Notes: generated by a model from the letters alone, not told the origin. Positions 10,767 to 22,266 are shown, counted from the first letter of the stretch. The stretch: 64,000 nt of DNA from Pseudevernia furfuracea (GCA_022315425.1 JAIUPT010000021.1:1178001-1242000); one strand, 5' to 3'. Numbers and translations are program-made.

Positions 10767-12560
10767 TTAAATGACAATCTCAGCAAGCAATCTTACGATC
10801 TTTGCATTGAATTTTCGCTGAATTGTCATACCCGTGTCTGCGCTCGTCTCAGAATCCTTTCGATCGATGCCAAATGCGTCCCTGCCTTTCAGGCACGTTT
10901 CAACTGCACCAGCATACTTCTCGCCCACCTCTGCTCGGAGCGATATGAAAAGCCCTGGTTCCGAAGTCAGCCAACGCTCCTGGACATTGCTCGTGGCCCG
11001 GGGCGATCGATCTATAGTCTCCTCGATTCCCATGATAGATACAATTGGCTTCCAGAGTGCTATCTCGACCAAAATGAGACCTAGGCTATATATATCGAAG
11101 GTTTTGCGGTATGGGAGCATGGGACCGTCGAGTTGAGTGTCAGGGTGACGATAGACTTCCATGCGGCCCACGCGTGGCACTTCGCTTGTGGCTTCGTTAA
11201 ATCGTGAACGGCGCGAGTTGTCGAAGCCAGTCACGTAAGGGGAGCGAACGTTGAGGTCGGCATCGGGTGACGGGAAAAATAGGATGTTGGAGCTCCGCAG
11301 AGCTTTGTGTAACCAGTTGACAGCATGTAGGTAGAGCAAGCATTGAGCAATCTTGTGAGCTATTACTATTCGATGTGTGAGAGATGGTCTGGGGTATTTT
11401 TGGATAGCCTGAAAAAGAGTCACTGGTTGAACTTGTGGGTCGATGCCTGCAGGGTTCTCAAAGATGAGAGCAGGGCGAGATTGTTCTTCGCCTTGTTGTA
11501 GGATGCTATATCCTAGGCAAGTCGGAATACAAAACTCGTCTGGCTTTGGCGCCATGAGTAGGATGGTGAGCTCCTCCATCAGAGAGATCAAAGTTAATGT
11601 AGGATCGTTGTTGGGAATGTCCTTGTCCTGCCAATTGATCCACACTTCATTTTCGTCGTTGCTATCAGATGTATAGATTGCCCGTGGGTGGTCCTGCTTT
11701 CCAGTCACTGTTGTTTTGACATGTATTCGAGAAGATTCGAGCCTAATCTCGCCCCCATGGGATGTATTGTTTGTCAGCAGGGAAGTATATAAAGCTTTGA
11801 AAGCAGCTAGGTTCTCCAGCTCTGCGTCAATCATTTGCTGCCATTCATCGGACCGACTATGGATATTCCTGGAGGCGTGAGCTATTTCTGTCAAGTTTCG
11901 TATATCATCCAGCGAGTTCCGCATTTGAACAAGCTCCATATATTTTTGCTGCTGCTGATCTTGCACAATAGACAATTGTTGGGCATCCAGAAGTTCGAGC
12001 AAAAAATCGTTGAATCGCCCGAGCCTTTGTAGGACCTTCTCAGACTCGCTCTTCCGGAAGACGCTCCATGTGAAGCTGCGAATCAACCCCAGGGATTCAG
12101 GTGCTCTTCGCAAAACCATCGAGAGCCTATTCGAAAGAGAGCCGTAGCCTTCGCCCAAATCGCTTGAGATGTTAGGATCCATATATTCGCGCGGCAGGGC
12201 CTCTCGGGTTTCTTCACTGTGTGCAAACTGTGACAGTGCAAGCTTGATCTCAGACAGAATGTTCAGCAGGACCGTTGAGTTGGTGAGAAACGTCCGGTCC
12301 ACACCATCCTCGCCTGCTCTGTCCGCAAGTCCAGCCGCTCGAATGAAGTTTTGCAAGCGCGATTGCTCGATCTCAAATTGAACGGAGAGACAACGGGAGT
12401 CTTCTGACGCTTCCAATGCAGATGTGATTACCTCGTAGCCTGCCGAACTCTGTTCAATATCAGTGCCCAGGGCGACGGCTTGGAGATTTCTACCTTTTAT
12501 ACAGCTATTAGAGAGCTGTAGGGCCAGAGATAACCCTCCAAGTACTGTGCCAGAGTCCAT
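10767..12560 (-). CDS. HeLo-domain protein with C-terminal pseudokinase
   Basis: The N terminus (VLGGLSLALQLSNSCIKG... then YEVITSALEASEDSRCLSVQ) fits the HeLo (prion-inhibition and propagation) fold, used by fungal cell-death and heterokaryon-incompatibility proteins such as HET-S. A helical linker follows, then a kinase-like region (about 270-590). It is catalytically degenerate: the HRD position reads LHKALRSSN and the DFG position reads VTGFDNS, while the C-lobe DIYSLGLILVEIALW is kept. Residues 24-41 of the unspliced frame lie inside the HeLo core where the family runs CIKG-YEVI. Bases 12440-12493 fit a 54-nt intron (GTAGAA...GGCAG), so the mature protein is probably 579 residues, not 597. 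It is divergent from the UBA-kinase-ankyrin gene. Membrane-directed cell-death function is inferred from the family. Confidence 0.82.
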   Translation of the reverse strand: MDSGTVLGGLSLALQLSNSCIKGRNLQAVALGTDIEQSSAGYEVITSALEASEDSRCLSVQFEIEQSRLQNFIRAAGLADRAGEDGVDRTFLTNSTVLLNILSEIKLALSQFAHSEETREALPREYMDPNISSDLGEGYGSLSNRLSMVLRRAPESLGLIRSFTWSVFRKSESEKVLQRLGRFNDFLLELLDAQQLSIVQDQQQQKYMELVQMRNSLDDIRNLTEIAHASRNIHSRSDEWQQMIDAELENLAAFKALYTSLLTNNTSHGGEIRLESSRIHVKTTVTGKQDHPRAIYTSDSNDENEVWINWQDKDIPNNDPTLTLISLMEELTILLMAPKPDEFCIPTCLGYSILQQGEEQSRPALIFENPAGIDPQVQPVTLFQAIQKYPRPSLTHRIVIAHKIAQCLLYLHAVNWLHKALRSSNILFFPSPDADLNVRSPYVTGFDNSRRSRFNEATSEVPRVGRMEVYRHPDTQLDGPMLPYRKTFDIYSLGLILVEIALWKPIVSIMGIEETIDRSPRATSNVQERWLTSEPGLFISLRAEVGEKYAGAVETCLKGRDAFGIDRKDSETSADTGMTIQRKFNAKIVRLLAEIVI

Positions 12561-13796
12561 GGACTAAGATTGAATTAGTTATATAGAGCCCGCGTTTTCT
12601 GAAGTCACAATCGTCGACGACCCGAGCCATAGACTTGGATATATATCTAAATCAATTGGGGCTCAATATCACGGAGCGACAAATGATGATAGTATCGAGC
12701 AAGAGAGCCCATTGACTGATTAGATTGTAGCAAGTAAGCGAATTGTTTGTCGAGTTGCAGCAGATGCAAGCCTTGCGACGACGCTAGCGTCCAGGGTCAC
12801 GTGACTCCAAAGTCTCGGCAGTGCAAGGCGGTGACACGCACCACACTCCCCAATACGAACGAGGCTGTGCTATGTAATTAAGGCAGAAGTATCCTGACCA
12901 GGCTCTATCAGGCGTCACAGAATCGGGCGAGAGTGCCATCACCAACCACTCATGTGGACAACTGTGTCCAACCTCGGCGGCATTCAGCTTCAAGGGCCAC
13001 AGAAACCTTCAAACCCCTTGAATATGGGAAGGGCGATGGTCAATACTGCTTCGCCAACCTCGATAAGCATCATCAATGCGTCAACAGTAAAAAGTTTTCT
13101 GGCCATCAAAGGAATATTTTCGAGACGCTGACTGATTGATTGGTTTGAGCGGCCCACAACTCCTTCGAACTAATGTATCACTCCATTGCTGAGCTGACTG
13201 CATGAGACGGCGCTAGGTGGGGGCTGAGCGCCTCCCTGCAGATTTGCATTGACAGCCACCAATACATAAGACTGAAGAAGCATGACGCATGATTCGGATT
13301 TCTACAACAGAGCGTATCGCTAAATGTCACCAGCAAGTGCGAGGTTGACATCAAAAGCCCTGCCCCATGCCAAGACAAGGGTCCAGATGTCGGATATCGC
13401 CCGGCCTCAAGGATTGCCTGGACATTGCGTTCAAAACTGTGTCGGCATTGCACCTGACCCCAGCCCACTTTGGGGCCTAAGACCCTATCGCGATCACAGA
13501 TGACCCTAAAAGTTTAACGTATGCGCCCCCAAAAGACAGTTCTAAGGCTCCCCTTTACAGGGCCACCTTCCGAAAGTAAGGTAGGATCAGGGCTGACGCT
13601 AGCGTGGGGGAGGACTTTTGGTGTCAACCTCCGTATTAGCATATTTCATCGGAGAATGTTACAAGATAACGCATTTCAAGATCAATGCACTTGCATAGCT
13701 ATGTGATCAGTTCTACATTCTCGATGACACTAAAGGCATGCCATCTACATCCATTGGGGACACTCAGCCTTATCGTAAATCAGGCACGATTACATT
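12561..13796. promoter_or_regulatory. Shared upstream region of the HeLo-pseudokinase and UBA-kinase-ankyrin genes
   Basis: About 1.2 kb lie between the two divergent start codons. No convincing coding frame is present. It must hold both promoters, which makes coordinated expression possible. I saw no clear TATA box. Confidence 0.4.
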
Positions 13797-16700
13797 ATGT
13801 GTCCACAGTCGTCCAACGACCCGGATCGAGAGGCTTACATTCAGGAAACCATCGGGAGTAGACAGCAAGGGAACGACGTCAGACAAATTTCAGCCCCTAT
13901 CAAGAGTGAGAATGCTCGTGGAAAACAAAAACATGACGAGCCCGACGCTTCGCCCACACAGGCTCCCGAAGGGCAGGCAAGGAGGAGTGCGAGTACTGCC
14001 GAGCATCAATGTGCCTCCCCTGGAATCGTCGTGTGCACCCATAACTATGACACTATCAAAGAAATGGAGGCTATGGGCTTCGAGCGCCATCTGATCGTTC
14101 AAGCACTGAAGGCAGCCTATTCCAACCCTGAGCGAGCAGTCGAATACCTCCTTACCGGAATTCCCAAGAATATTCAAGCCAAGCAGAGTCCACGTTCTGT
14201 TAAGCCTGAAAGTCCAAATTTCACTTCATGCTCATCCTTGACAGCAAGTGCTCGTGCTGCTACACGCCCAGCGGGTATGCCAGTCGAGATGACGGAAATC
14301 GGGCAAAGGCCTATCAGTGGAACGCGAGATGCTCCGCAAGGCTCGTCCACCCGCACCGAGTTGAATAAGGTTAGCAACGCCCTCACGCCAAGCCCTATGC
14401 ACACCATGACGGATATATATGCAAACGACAAGACTGGTGAGATGCCCGTGCTCGAAAATGCTAAGACGATCGACACAACAAACGAAAGTCGCGACCCTCT
14501 GCAGACCCTCCAAGCTTTCGAGGACGTGGGGACCGCCGCGAACTCGCCAAATCGCGTCAGCCTGTCCCAAGCACAGCTCGAGCTCGAAGTGCAGAAGATA
14601 ATACCAGTCAAGGGCGGTGATCAAGATGTAAATCTGTCGGAGGCGGACTTTGACCGAATCACAGGCATCCTTTGTCAGGCCAATCGAGAAGAATGGAGCT
14701 TCCGTCCACGCACATATGCGCTTCTCAGGATGATCAATGCGATCGATCTAATGGAAGACTTTGTTCAGTTGAAATGCTGGGATATCGCTCTGCCGTACAC
14801 AAAGGAAAATCTTCCTCAGAGCCTCTCAACAGAACAGCGAGATTGCTTCCTCAAAAAGCAAGGCTTCGTCTTGACAAAAGCGGCCAGAATTGAAGGTGGC
14901 TTGACGTCGATGCACGCAAATTTTCCGAGCAATGCAGACAATCACCTAGAATCCCTCAACAAGCTTGGCGAAGGGGGATCCGGGACTGTTGATCGAGTAA
15001 GGAGTAAGCTTTCTCGCAAGATATATGTGCGAAAGCGTCTTGAACGCAAAAAGACTTTCGAAGAGAGCGCCAAAGCTTTGAAGTTCTTCAAGAATGAAAT
15101 AAATCACTTGAAGCGGCTGAAGCACCGTCATCTTGTTAGATATGTTGGATCATATACCGATCCAAAATACGTCGGAATCATTATGGAACCAGTTGCTGAT
15201 TCGGACCTGTTGGCATTCCTGAGCCAAACGTCATTCCACCCAGCGGAATACGATGGCATTCGAGAAGCATTTGGATGCCTTTGTGCGGCAGTAATGTATC
15301 TGCAACGTCAAAATTGTCGTCATAAGGATATCAAGCCAGAGAATATACTTGTCAAACAACGTAAAATTTACATTACGGATTTTGGCATCGCAAGAGACTG
15401 GAAGGCGCTGGGCAAGAGTACGACAACCGGTGACATTGGACCCATCTCCAAATCATACGCCGCACCCGAAGTTGTAGCACTAGAACCAAGAAACTCGTCT
15501 TCCGACATCTGGTCCTTAGGATGCGTGTATCTTGACATGATTGTAAGTCAACCACGGGAAACCTTCCGTAGATGTTCTTTCTTGACAGCTTTCTAGACTG
15601 TGCTGAAAGGCGAGACCCTAGCATCGAAGCTAGCTCATTTTCGAAGCAACGGCACATCAGGTGAATATCCCAGGGTCAATCAGGAGGCTTTCCAAGACTG
15701 GATGAAGAAGCTTGAGTCGACAAAAGACAATGCTCCTCTAGAGTGGATAAGAAAAATGATTATAGTCAGACCAGATGCTCGCCTGAAACCTGAGCAGCTT
15801 ATGTCTCGAATACTAACATGTGGTGATGAGCGAGACTACTACGGACTTTGCTGCGATGGAAAGGAAGAAAGTGATGTACCCGCTGAGCTCAGAGATGGGG
15901 AATTTGAGGATTTTTCGAGTAGTGAAGGTTTATCAGGACCTCATCCCTGCAGAGTCCGACTCACTGACACTTTTTTCCGACAGATCTGTCCCATGATGAA
16001 GCATCCGCAACGAAGGCTCCGGATCCGGCTGTTTTAGAGAGCCACCTCTGCAACGCAGCCCGTGCTCAGGATGTGAAGACATTGAAAAGATGGCTTCGCA
16101 GAGCCACTCGCCTGCGCAATCACTGTCTAAATACTCAAGCGATACATCGTGCGGCTGCAAATGGCAACGAAGAGATCGTCGACATCTTGATTCGTTTTGG
16201 ATGCAACTTGGAGCTTAAGTGGAACGGCCATGCTCCATTGTCTACGGCGGTATGGAGTTCTCGCGAAGGCGTTACCGAGCTGCTTGCAAGGACCAAGATC
16301 GCAATCAATGGACTAGATCCTGGAAAATTGAGTTCTCCGCTGCATCTCGCGGCTCAACGCTCGTTCCATCCTGGGATGAGGTCACTTCTGAAGGCAGGTG
16401 CTTCGGTCGACATCCGCAATCAAATTCAGGCCACACCTTTGCACATGGCAACTAGTAAGGGAGACTCACTGGGCGTGAAGCTGCTACTTGAACATGGTGC
16501 AACTATATCACTCAGAGACAAGGACGGCCGCAGTGCATTACAACTAGCTGCGACGCGTGGATTTGACAAAGTTGTTCAGGTACTGCTTGACTATGGCGCC
16601 GAAATCGATGATTATGACGCGTCCGTAGATCCTCGAACGGGCGGGACGGCTCTCCTGAGTGCGGTAAGATCCGACAAACCGGCGGTGGTGCGAACGCTTC

Positions 16701-17872
16701 TTCAGCGAGGAGCCAACATCAACCTTCAAATCAAAGTCAATGGCCGACTTGTTTCAAGTCCCTTGCACTTCGCCGCTGGGGGCGGCTTAGTGGAGGTCAC
16801 TAAAATTCTACTCGAATATAAGCCCGACCTAGAGTCACGAGACAGCAGGAATGAGACTCCATTGCTTTCGGCAGGCCGATACTTGAAAACAGATATTGTA
16901 GAGAATCTTCTGGAAGCTGGAGCTGATATGGAGGCAAAAACCGATCCGGTTAATACATTGCTCACCAAGTTAGTATCGACAAAGAACTTCGGCTTAGCGC
17001 AACTCCTCATCGACAAGGGGGCACGCCTGGCAGTCCAAGGCAGCCAAAAAGAGACACTGCTCCACCATGCAGCGGCTAAAGATGACACGGAACAAATTGA
17101 ATTCTTGTTGAAGAACCATAGCGATGTTGGGGCACAGGATATGCGAGGGATAACTCCCCTTATGTTAGCCGCAAAAGTTTGTGGAGCAGCAAGTATGGGC
17201 ATACTTATGGCATATGGAGCACCGATCGACGCGCAGGACCGCATGGGAGAGACAGCTCTGCACTTTGCCGCAGGCTCTGGCTCCACTGAGGCCACCTCAT
17301 TGCTCCTGGAATGCGGAGCAGAGCCAGTGGTTATGTCAAAACAAAATTTCCTAGCACACGGTCTTGCTCGAGAATACGGGCACAAAGCGACTGAGGATTT
17401 GATCCTGAAAGCTCTTGAAGATACTGGGAGGCTTATTTATGATCCCAGATGGCCTGAGACGCCGCTATCGCTATCGCTCAGAGCTCTGCAGCAAGGTTAC
17501 GAAGTCCTAAACTATGGCGGGAGACCTTTCATAAAAATACTGCCGGAGCCCAAGGTGCGAGAAAAGAGCAAGTCTCCTTTCGACAACGAGTCGCCAAGGC
17601 AGTATGATGACCTCTCCCGCCGACGTCAGCCCACACAAGCTCTCGATCAGCTCAATATGCCTGCATTTTCAACAAGCACTACCGAAAAGTCGATCCAACG
17701 GCCTCACGAGGATGTATCAGAACCACTACAGCCTGTCAGCCTAAGACTCACAGATGCGCACAGACGTAGAACACCGGAATTGAATGCCCAATCCTCCTCA
17801 CAAGACAGTGGCAGATCTTCTCTCGACTCTAACAGAGCCGTGTGTGACGGCCCTACGTCCTCACTAGTCTGA
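13797..17872 (+). CDS. UBA domain - Ser/Thr protein kinase - ankyrin repeat protein
   Basis: Three exons: 13797-15542, 15597-15927 and 15984-17872. The introns are 54 nt (GTAAGT...TCTAG) and 56 nt (GTTTAT...GACAG, branch CTGAC). The product is 1321 residues. Residues about 84-123 form a Rad23-like UBA domain (EMEAMGF ... [13 protein letters not shown]), known to bind ubiquitin. The kinase domain (about 387-660) keeps the glycine loop GEGGSGTV, the lysine in YVRKRL, the catalytic loop HKDIKPEN (HKD rather than HRD), DFG and APE, so it may be active. Exon 3 encodes about 12 ankyrin repeats (for example [20 protein letters not shown]), then a polar, probably disordered tail. Start and exon joins are read from frame and domain continuity. 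The combination is unusual; a sensor or signalling role is inferred. Confidence 0.85.
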
Positions 17873-18413
17873 GCTTGGCCCCACCGGCCACGCTATAGAG
17901 GGGGTATGACGGAATCGGCTCGGCAATATAATCTTCCGACCCCCCCTCGAACATAGAGTCTGAATTACTGAGACTACGTCCTCACACCCTTCTTACTGAA
18001 ATGCGGAACAGAGCGGCACTGGAAGCGGTAAGCAGATTTCCAAGCAGACGCGCAAAATCCTTTCTAAGGGGGAAATAATGACCTCGCAATGCATGATAGT
18101 TAAGGTAGCGATAAGACTTCTGATATCAAACTAGCGTATTCCTCGAATCCTTACCACGCTAGCCTGGTTAGGTTAGCGCCGTGCTCCACTGTCTAAGGTG
18201 ACTTCTTTTAACGGTAGATTTACGGTTTTTATACAGTTTTTCCAAATCAACAATAACTGTGTTTCTGCCTTTAGGCGATGACAGATTAAAAACGTATATT
18301 TAAATGAAATCTCTAGTACGGTTCTTAGATTCAACGGGATAGGTAGAATAAGGTACCTATATTTCTTGATTAGCGTCGGAAGTCTTACTTCCGAAGCAAA
18401 TGTACTCGCAGCC
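17873..18413. other. Intergenic, AT-leaning, no gene seen
   Basis: About 540 bp after the kinase-ankyrin gene. Short runs of T and A; no recognisable coding or RNA feature. It borders the permease relic. Confidence 0.4.
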
Positions 18414-19960
18414 CTACAGCCCCGTAGTAATGTCCCAATATCCCAAAGGACCCCATCGGAGATTCATGTCTGCTACTACGGGAGATCCGACGAACGAACT
18501 AGAAGGAAGTATCGCTCCAGTACAGCGTCGATGAAGTAGAAGACTAATTGCGACTAGGTATGAGGATTGTAAACCAGAAACTGAGAGCGAGACTAGATCA
18601 TTAAAGGTCGTTGATGATCCGAGGATAATGAGTGAAAGCAGTAATGAAACAGATGTGGTGAAGAGGATGGACCGGATGGGAAGAGACATCAACCTAGATT
18701 GGGATCGCGCACATCAGCGTCGTTCATAACCGCCTATGTGATCGATAGGGGCGCCGATATGCTGCAGCCATTTCCATTCGGGTCGATCGCGATCTCGAGC
18801 GAATGGTCAACACATCCGCGAAGCAGATGTAAGAGGTCTCACATCAGCGCAGAATTGCATGATCGCTAGAATGCAAGCCAAGATCGTAGCTCCAGCAAGC
18901 GAACCAGTTAGATTTCAGGAGAATTTCCATGTAAGGTACCTGTAAAATTATAGACATTCCCAATGAGTTCTACCATGACCGAGATGCCCTGTGTCGGCCC
19001 ATTCCCGGTCTTTAGGAAGGTTTTGAAGACTCCGGAAGCACTCTGATGCGACCCCGAGACCGCCAACGGAAGGAGAATGGCAAAGAAGCCTAGAATGTGG
19101 ATTACAAGAATCGATGCTTCAAACTGAAGTAAAAACCTTTCGATGGCTGTGTTCATGATCATAGCGAACACTATGGACGCCCAGAACAGTAGAATCGTAT
19201 ATCATGAATGGGGTGTGTAGGCAGGCGTTATTAAAATGATCAACCTCTGGACCTGGGCTCCTGCAAGGTAATACACAGATGCGAGACATGTCTGTCAGCC
19301 TCACATCGTGAGCTATCCTGAGATTGATTAGAAAGATCCGTCAGCGTGTGATCTATCACTTGTCGCTGACATAACTGAAGAAATTTTTCGATAAGGGTAG
19401 AGCTAGCATTGAGACTCAATGATACTGTTCGCCAGCGGTAGGGCCCTAAGAGGCTTTAATGCAGGCTTCAAAGAATGATGACATCTGGAAACACATTGAA
19501 GCAAGCTCGCTCAAGCATGCGAAGACTGAAGCAGTCTCAATTCAAACGAGCAGAGGACCGTATGTAAGACCAGCGGGACTAAAAAGGTTGATTATCATGT
19601 TTTAGCCTCTGCCCTTTGATAGAGGCCAACGTACTCCTCAAATCCAATATTGAAGACGCTTTTCTCGTGAGCTCGGTCTGAGTAGTGTCGGATGGTCCAG
19701 TATTACATCAACATGCCCTCCCAGGTGATAAGAATCGTAAAACTAAAGCCCAGTAGCGATATGAACCCAAAACTGCGCTGCCGAAAACGTGTCGGTCTGA
19801 GTATCAGTAGTTGGAATGAGGACCGAGCTCACCCTCAGGACTGGCTTTTTACCAAGGTGCACAAGATCCGCTTCATCACGGTCAATGGATCTTCGCTGCC
19901 TGTAATGGATCTGTTCCGGCATAGCACCAGAAGTGTGCGCCAGCTCATGGTCATCTTCCA
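18414..19960 (-). pseudogene. Decayed amino-acid/GABA-type permease
   Basis: Pieces of an APC-family permease are recognisable in order on the minus strand but in different frames. At about 19845-19890 is DEADLVHLGKKPVL, the usual cytosolic N terminus. After a frame change, 19705-19780 gives FGFISLLGFSFTILITWEG (TM1), ending in a stop. Bases 18908-19171 encode ERFLLQFEASILVIHILGFF and a following loop ending PTQGISVMVELIGNVY. Bases 18414-18692 encode FNDLVSLSVSGLQSSYLV and RRCTGAI, near the C-terminal membrane segments. The section between TM1 and the middle block (about 19310-19700) is no longer readable. Frameshifts, stops and missing segments show a dead gene. Total span fits a former protein of about 500 residues. 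Confidence 0.8.
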
Positions 19961-19980
19961 TTTCGTCTCTTCAGATACTG

Positions 19981-20290
19981 TAGTTGAAGGGCTTGCAAAA
20001 GGAGTGGTAAATCTTCTAAAGCTCTTAGGCAATATGCCGATTTCTCACGCTGTTGGCACAAGTACGTGCTGATGCTCAAAAGGAGTTCCACAAATAAGAA
20101 CAAAAGAAGCTAACAGGTATCACAGGTGCCATGGGTAATGCGTCCAATCCGACGCTGTCGTGACACGGGCGAGAGAGTATTCGGAGTCAGCTCGCTGCGG
20201 ATAGTTGACGCGTCGACTTTCCCTCTGCTTCCGCCCGAACACTATCAAGCCACGGTTTATAAATCTTCATGCGATCTTCACGGCTTTTCT
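19981..20290 (+). pseudogene. C-terminal relic of a GMC oxidoreductase
   Basis: The plus strand encodes PISHAVGT, a probable unspliced intron (donor GTACGT near 20060, acceptor CACAG near 20127), then AMGNASNPTLS with an in-frame TGA. In another frame it continues ERVFGVSSLRIVDASTFPLL and PPEHYQATVY. This is the hallmark C terminus of FAD-dependent glucose-methanol-choline oxidoreductases (H-x-VGT-x-MG ... G-x-LRVVDAS-x-FP). Everything upstream is missing, because the minus-strand permease relic occupies that DNA. The stop, the frameshift and the 5' truncation make it non-functional. Confidence 0.8.
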
Positions 20291-20983
20291 GATAGATTAA
20301 TCGACGCACCTTTCAGATATACTGACGGAGAAGTAAGCGGATAATATCAAAAAAGGAATGTAAACGATAATTTTCTCATTTGTATCACCTAATTTGATCA
20401 TTAAGCCTCGTGCCTGGAGTCCAATATTCCTCAGCCTGATAGATCTGGTGACATTTTCTGGAACTTGATTCGAACGAGATTCGTGATCAATCTTCACCTT
20501 TTGTCGACGTTAACGGGGCTTGATATAGTAAATCAGATTGCAATTACGCAATTGAAAACTAAAAATAGCACTATTTTAAGCCGAGCCGTTACGATGTGTG
20601 CGCATAGCTATCGTCAGCTTGGCTCCGGGCAAATAATGGTCACATGCTCAATGGTTAGGCAGCATTCTACATCGCTTCAGCTAGGGCTGACGCATCCACA
20701 TGCTCACGCGGCTCCGTGGAGGTGCATGGATTCCGATCCCCGTTTTTTGCAGAACAGCCGGTGTAGCAAGCCAGTATTGAAGAAGCTGAGACGCGCAATT
20801 TTTCCAATTCAAGTTGCATTCTCCCACATTTGGTGGCAAACCCGTTACCACCGTTACGATTCGCGTCATCCCTGGTTAACTGGCGCCCTGTGGTGAAATA
20901 GTGTACCGGTTAGCATATCAGCATTGGGAGAGAGAAGCAGCTGCTGCCCGGGTCATTCGAGAGATCAGACATAATCTCGGAAG
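20291..20983. other. Intergenic, no gene seen
   Basis: About 690 bp. An open frame at 20465-20896 on the plus strand has no protein-like features and I do not call it. The stretch holds the promoter of the next gene. Confidence 0.4.
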
Positions 20984-22266
20984 ATGTTACCGCTCGTAAT
21001 TCTCCTGGCACAAATCGCTGCTACAGCCCTAGTGCTCGGTTTTACCCACCCCTCGTCAGCTTTGCGACTTGGCACACTCCCCCTCGTCGTAATCTGCACC
21101 TGGGTCTCCATCTCGACCTCTCGACAATACATGGGGCGTCGCCCGTGGGCTGCTATGGCTGGTGGCTACTCGGTGACCTATCTTCTGCAATACCTGTCTC
21201 TGGCTCTATTTCAAGGACAGACGTTTGAGATTCAACCCCATAGTAAGGTGCTCCGCACGAGGTCGCACGGTGCAAATAGCCCCGATGCTAAGTTTCAATC
21301 ACATAGTCGCCGATACTTACTTCCGTCGTCTGAAATACGGTCTTGCAGCCGCGTCCACTTTCCGAACCGAAGACATGAAAAACTTGCCCGCCTTCTCGTC
21401 CAAGCAACCGACCTTGATCCCTTCGCGGCCAGCTTTCCTACTGTGGACCTTCATCAAAATCGTTGCCTGTTATATCGTGCTTGACACGTTAAGCCTCGGC
21501 GCGGATGCCGAAACGGACATGAAACATTTCGCTCCGCAGCACGTACCGCTCCTCAGTCGTCTATCAGAAGTGTCCGCCGAAGAACTTGCTACGAGGTTAT
21601 TCTCCACACTCGTGACCGGCATCGCCATTTGTTGCTCCCAAGAAGGCCTGCAGAGTCTATTGGCATTTGCGGCGGTGGGCGTGGGCATCAGCGGCGTTGG
21701 CTCTTGGCGCCCGAGGTTCGGCTCTCTCCGTGACGCGTATAGCATCCGGCGGTTCTGGAAGTAGGTATAGTGCTGTGCATAGAGAGCACTCCATTCTTGC
21801 TGACCAGCCTGACAGTCGAACATGGCATCAACTCAACCGCCGCATCGTGTCAGATCCGACACAGTTCGTCGTATATGACTTGCTCAAGTTGCCCCGGGGC
21901 AGTGTGATCGGCCATTACTCGGCTTTGATGCTGCATTTCTTCGTTTCCGGGGTGTTTCACGCGGTCATCGATTCAGCCTCGGGCATACCATGGGCTAGCT
22001 CTGGAGCGATCCGGTTCTTTTGTACACAAATTCTTGGTATTGTGCTTGAGGAGATCGCACAAACTATCTACCTTTCGGCTTTCGGCAGATCCCCACTTTC
22101 GACACCGCCAGTGTTGTGGAGTAGATGTCTCGGCCAAGTCTGGGTGGCGATCTTCTTGTCTTGGTCAGCGCCCGTCTGGCTCTATCCGATGTACCGGGCA
22201 AGGAGTGGTATGCAAGATTCCGTGTTACCTTTTAGTCCTCTAAGGGCTTTGATAGCCAAAGGGTAG
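20984..22266 (+). CDS. MBOAT/wax-synthase-like acetyltransferase (terpenoid acetyltransferase type)
   Basis: Integral membrane acyltransferase of the wax-synthase-domain group found in many fungal terpenoid and meroterpenoid clusters; such enzymes acetylate hydroxyl groups from acetyl-CoA. Three exons: 20984-21242, 21307-21760 and 21816-22266. The introns are 64 nt (GTAAGG...CATAG) and 55 nt (GTAGGT...GACAG, branch CTGAC), and all joins keep frame, giving 387 residues. Hydrophobic segments alternate through the protein (for example MLPLVILLAQIAATALVLGF). The family core FWNRTWHQLNRRIVSD and later LMLHFFVSGVFHAVID hold the conserved His residues. All exons are intact, so it looks functional. 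No terpene cyclase, P450 or PKS lies nearby in this window, so the substrate is unknown. Confidence 0.85.

Noticed and set aside
16726..17385. Minus-strand open frame of 219 codons
   Set aside because: Antisense shadow of the ankyrin repeats.
19692..20072. Plus-strand open frame of 126 codons as a gene
   Set aside because: Only its last 30 residues make sense (GMC relic); the rest is antisense to the permease relic.
20465..20896. Possible gene of 143 codons
   Set aside because: No start context, domain, signal peptide or biased composition; lies between a relic and a promoter.
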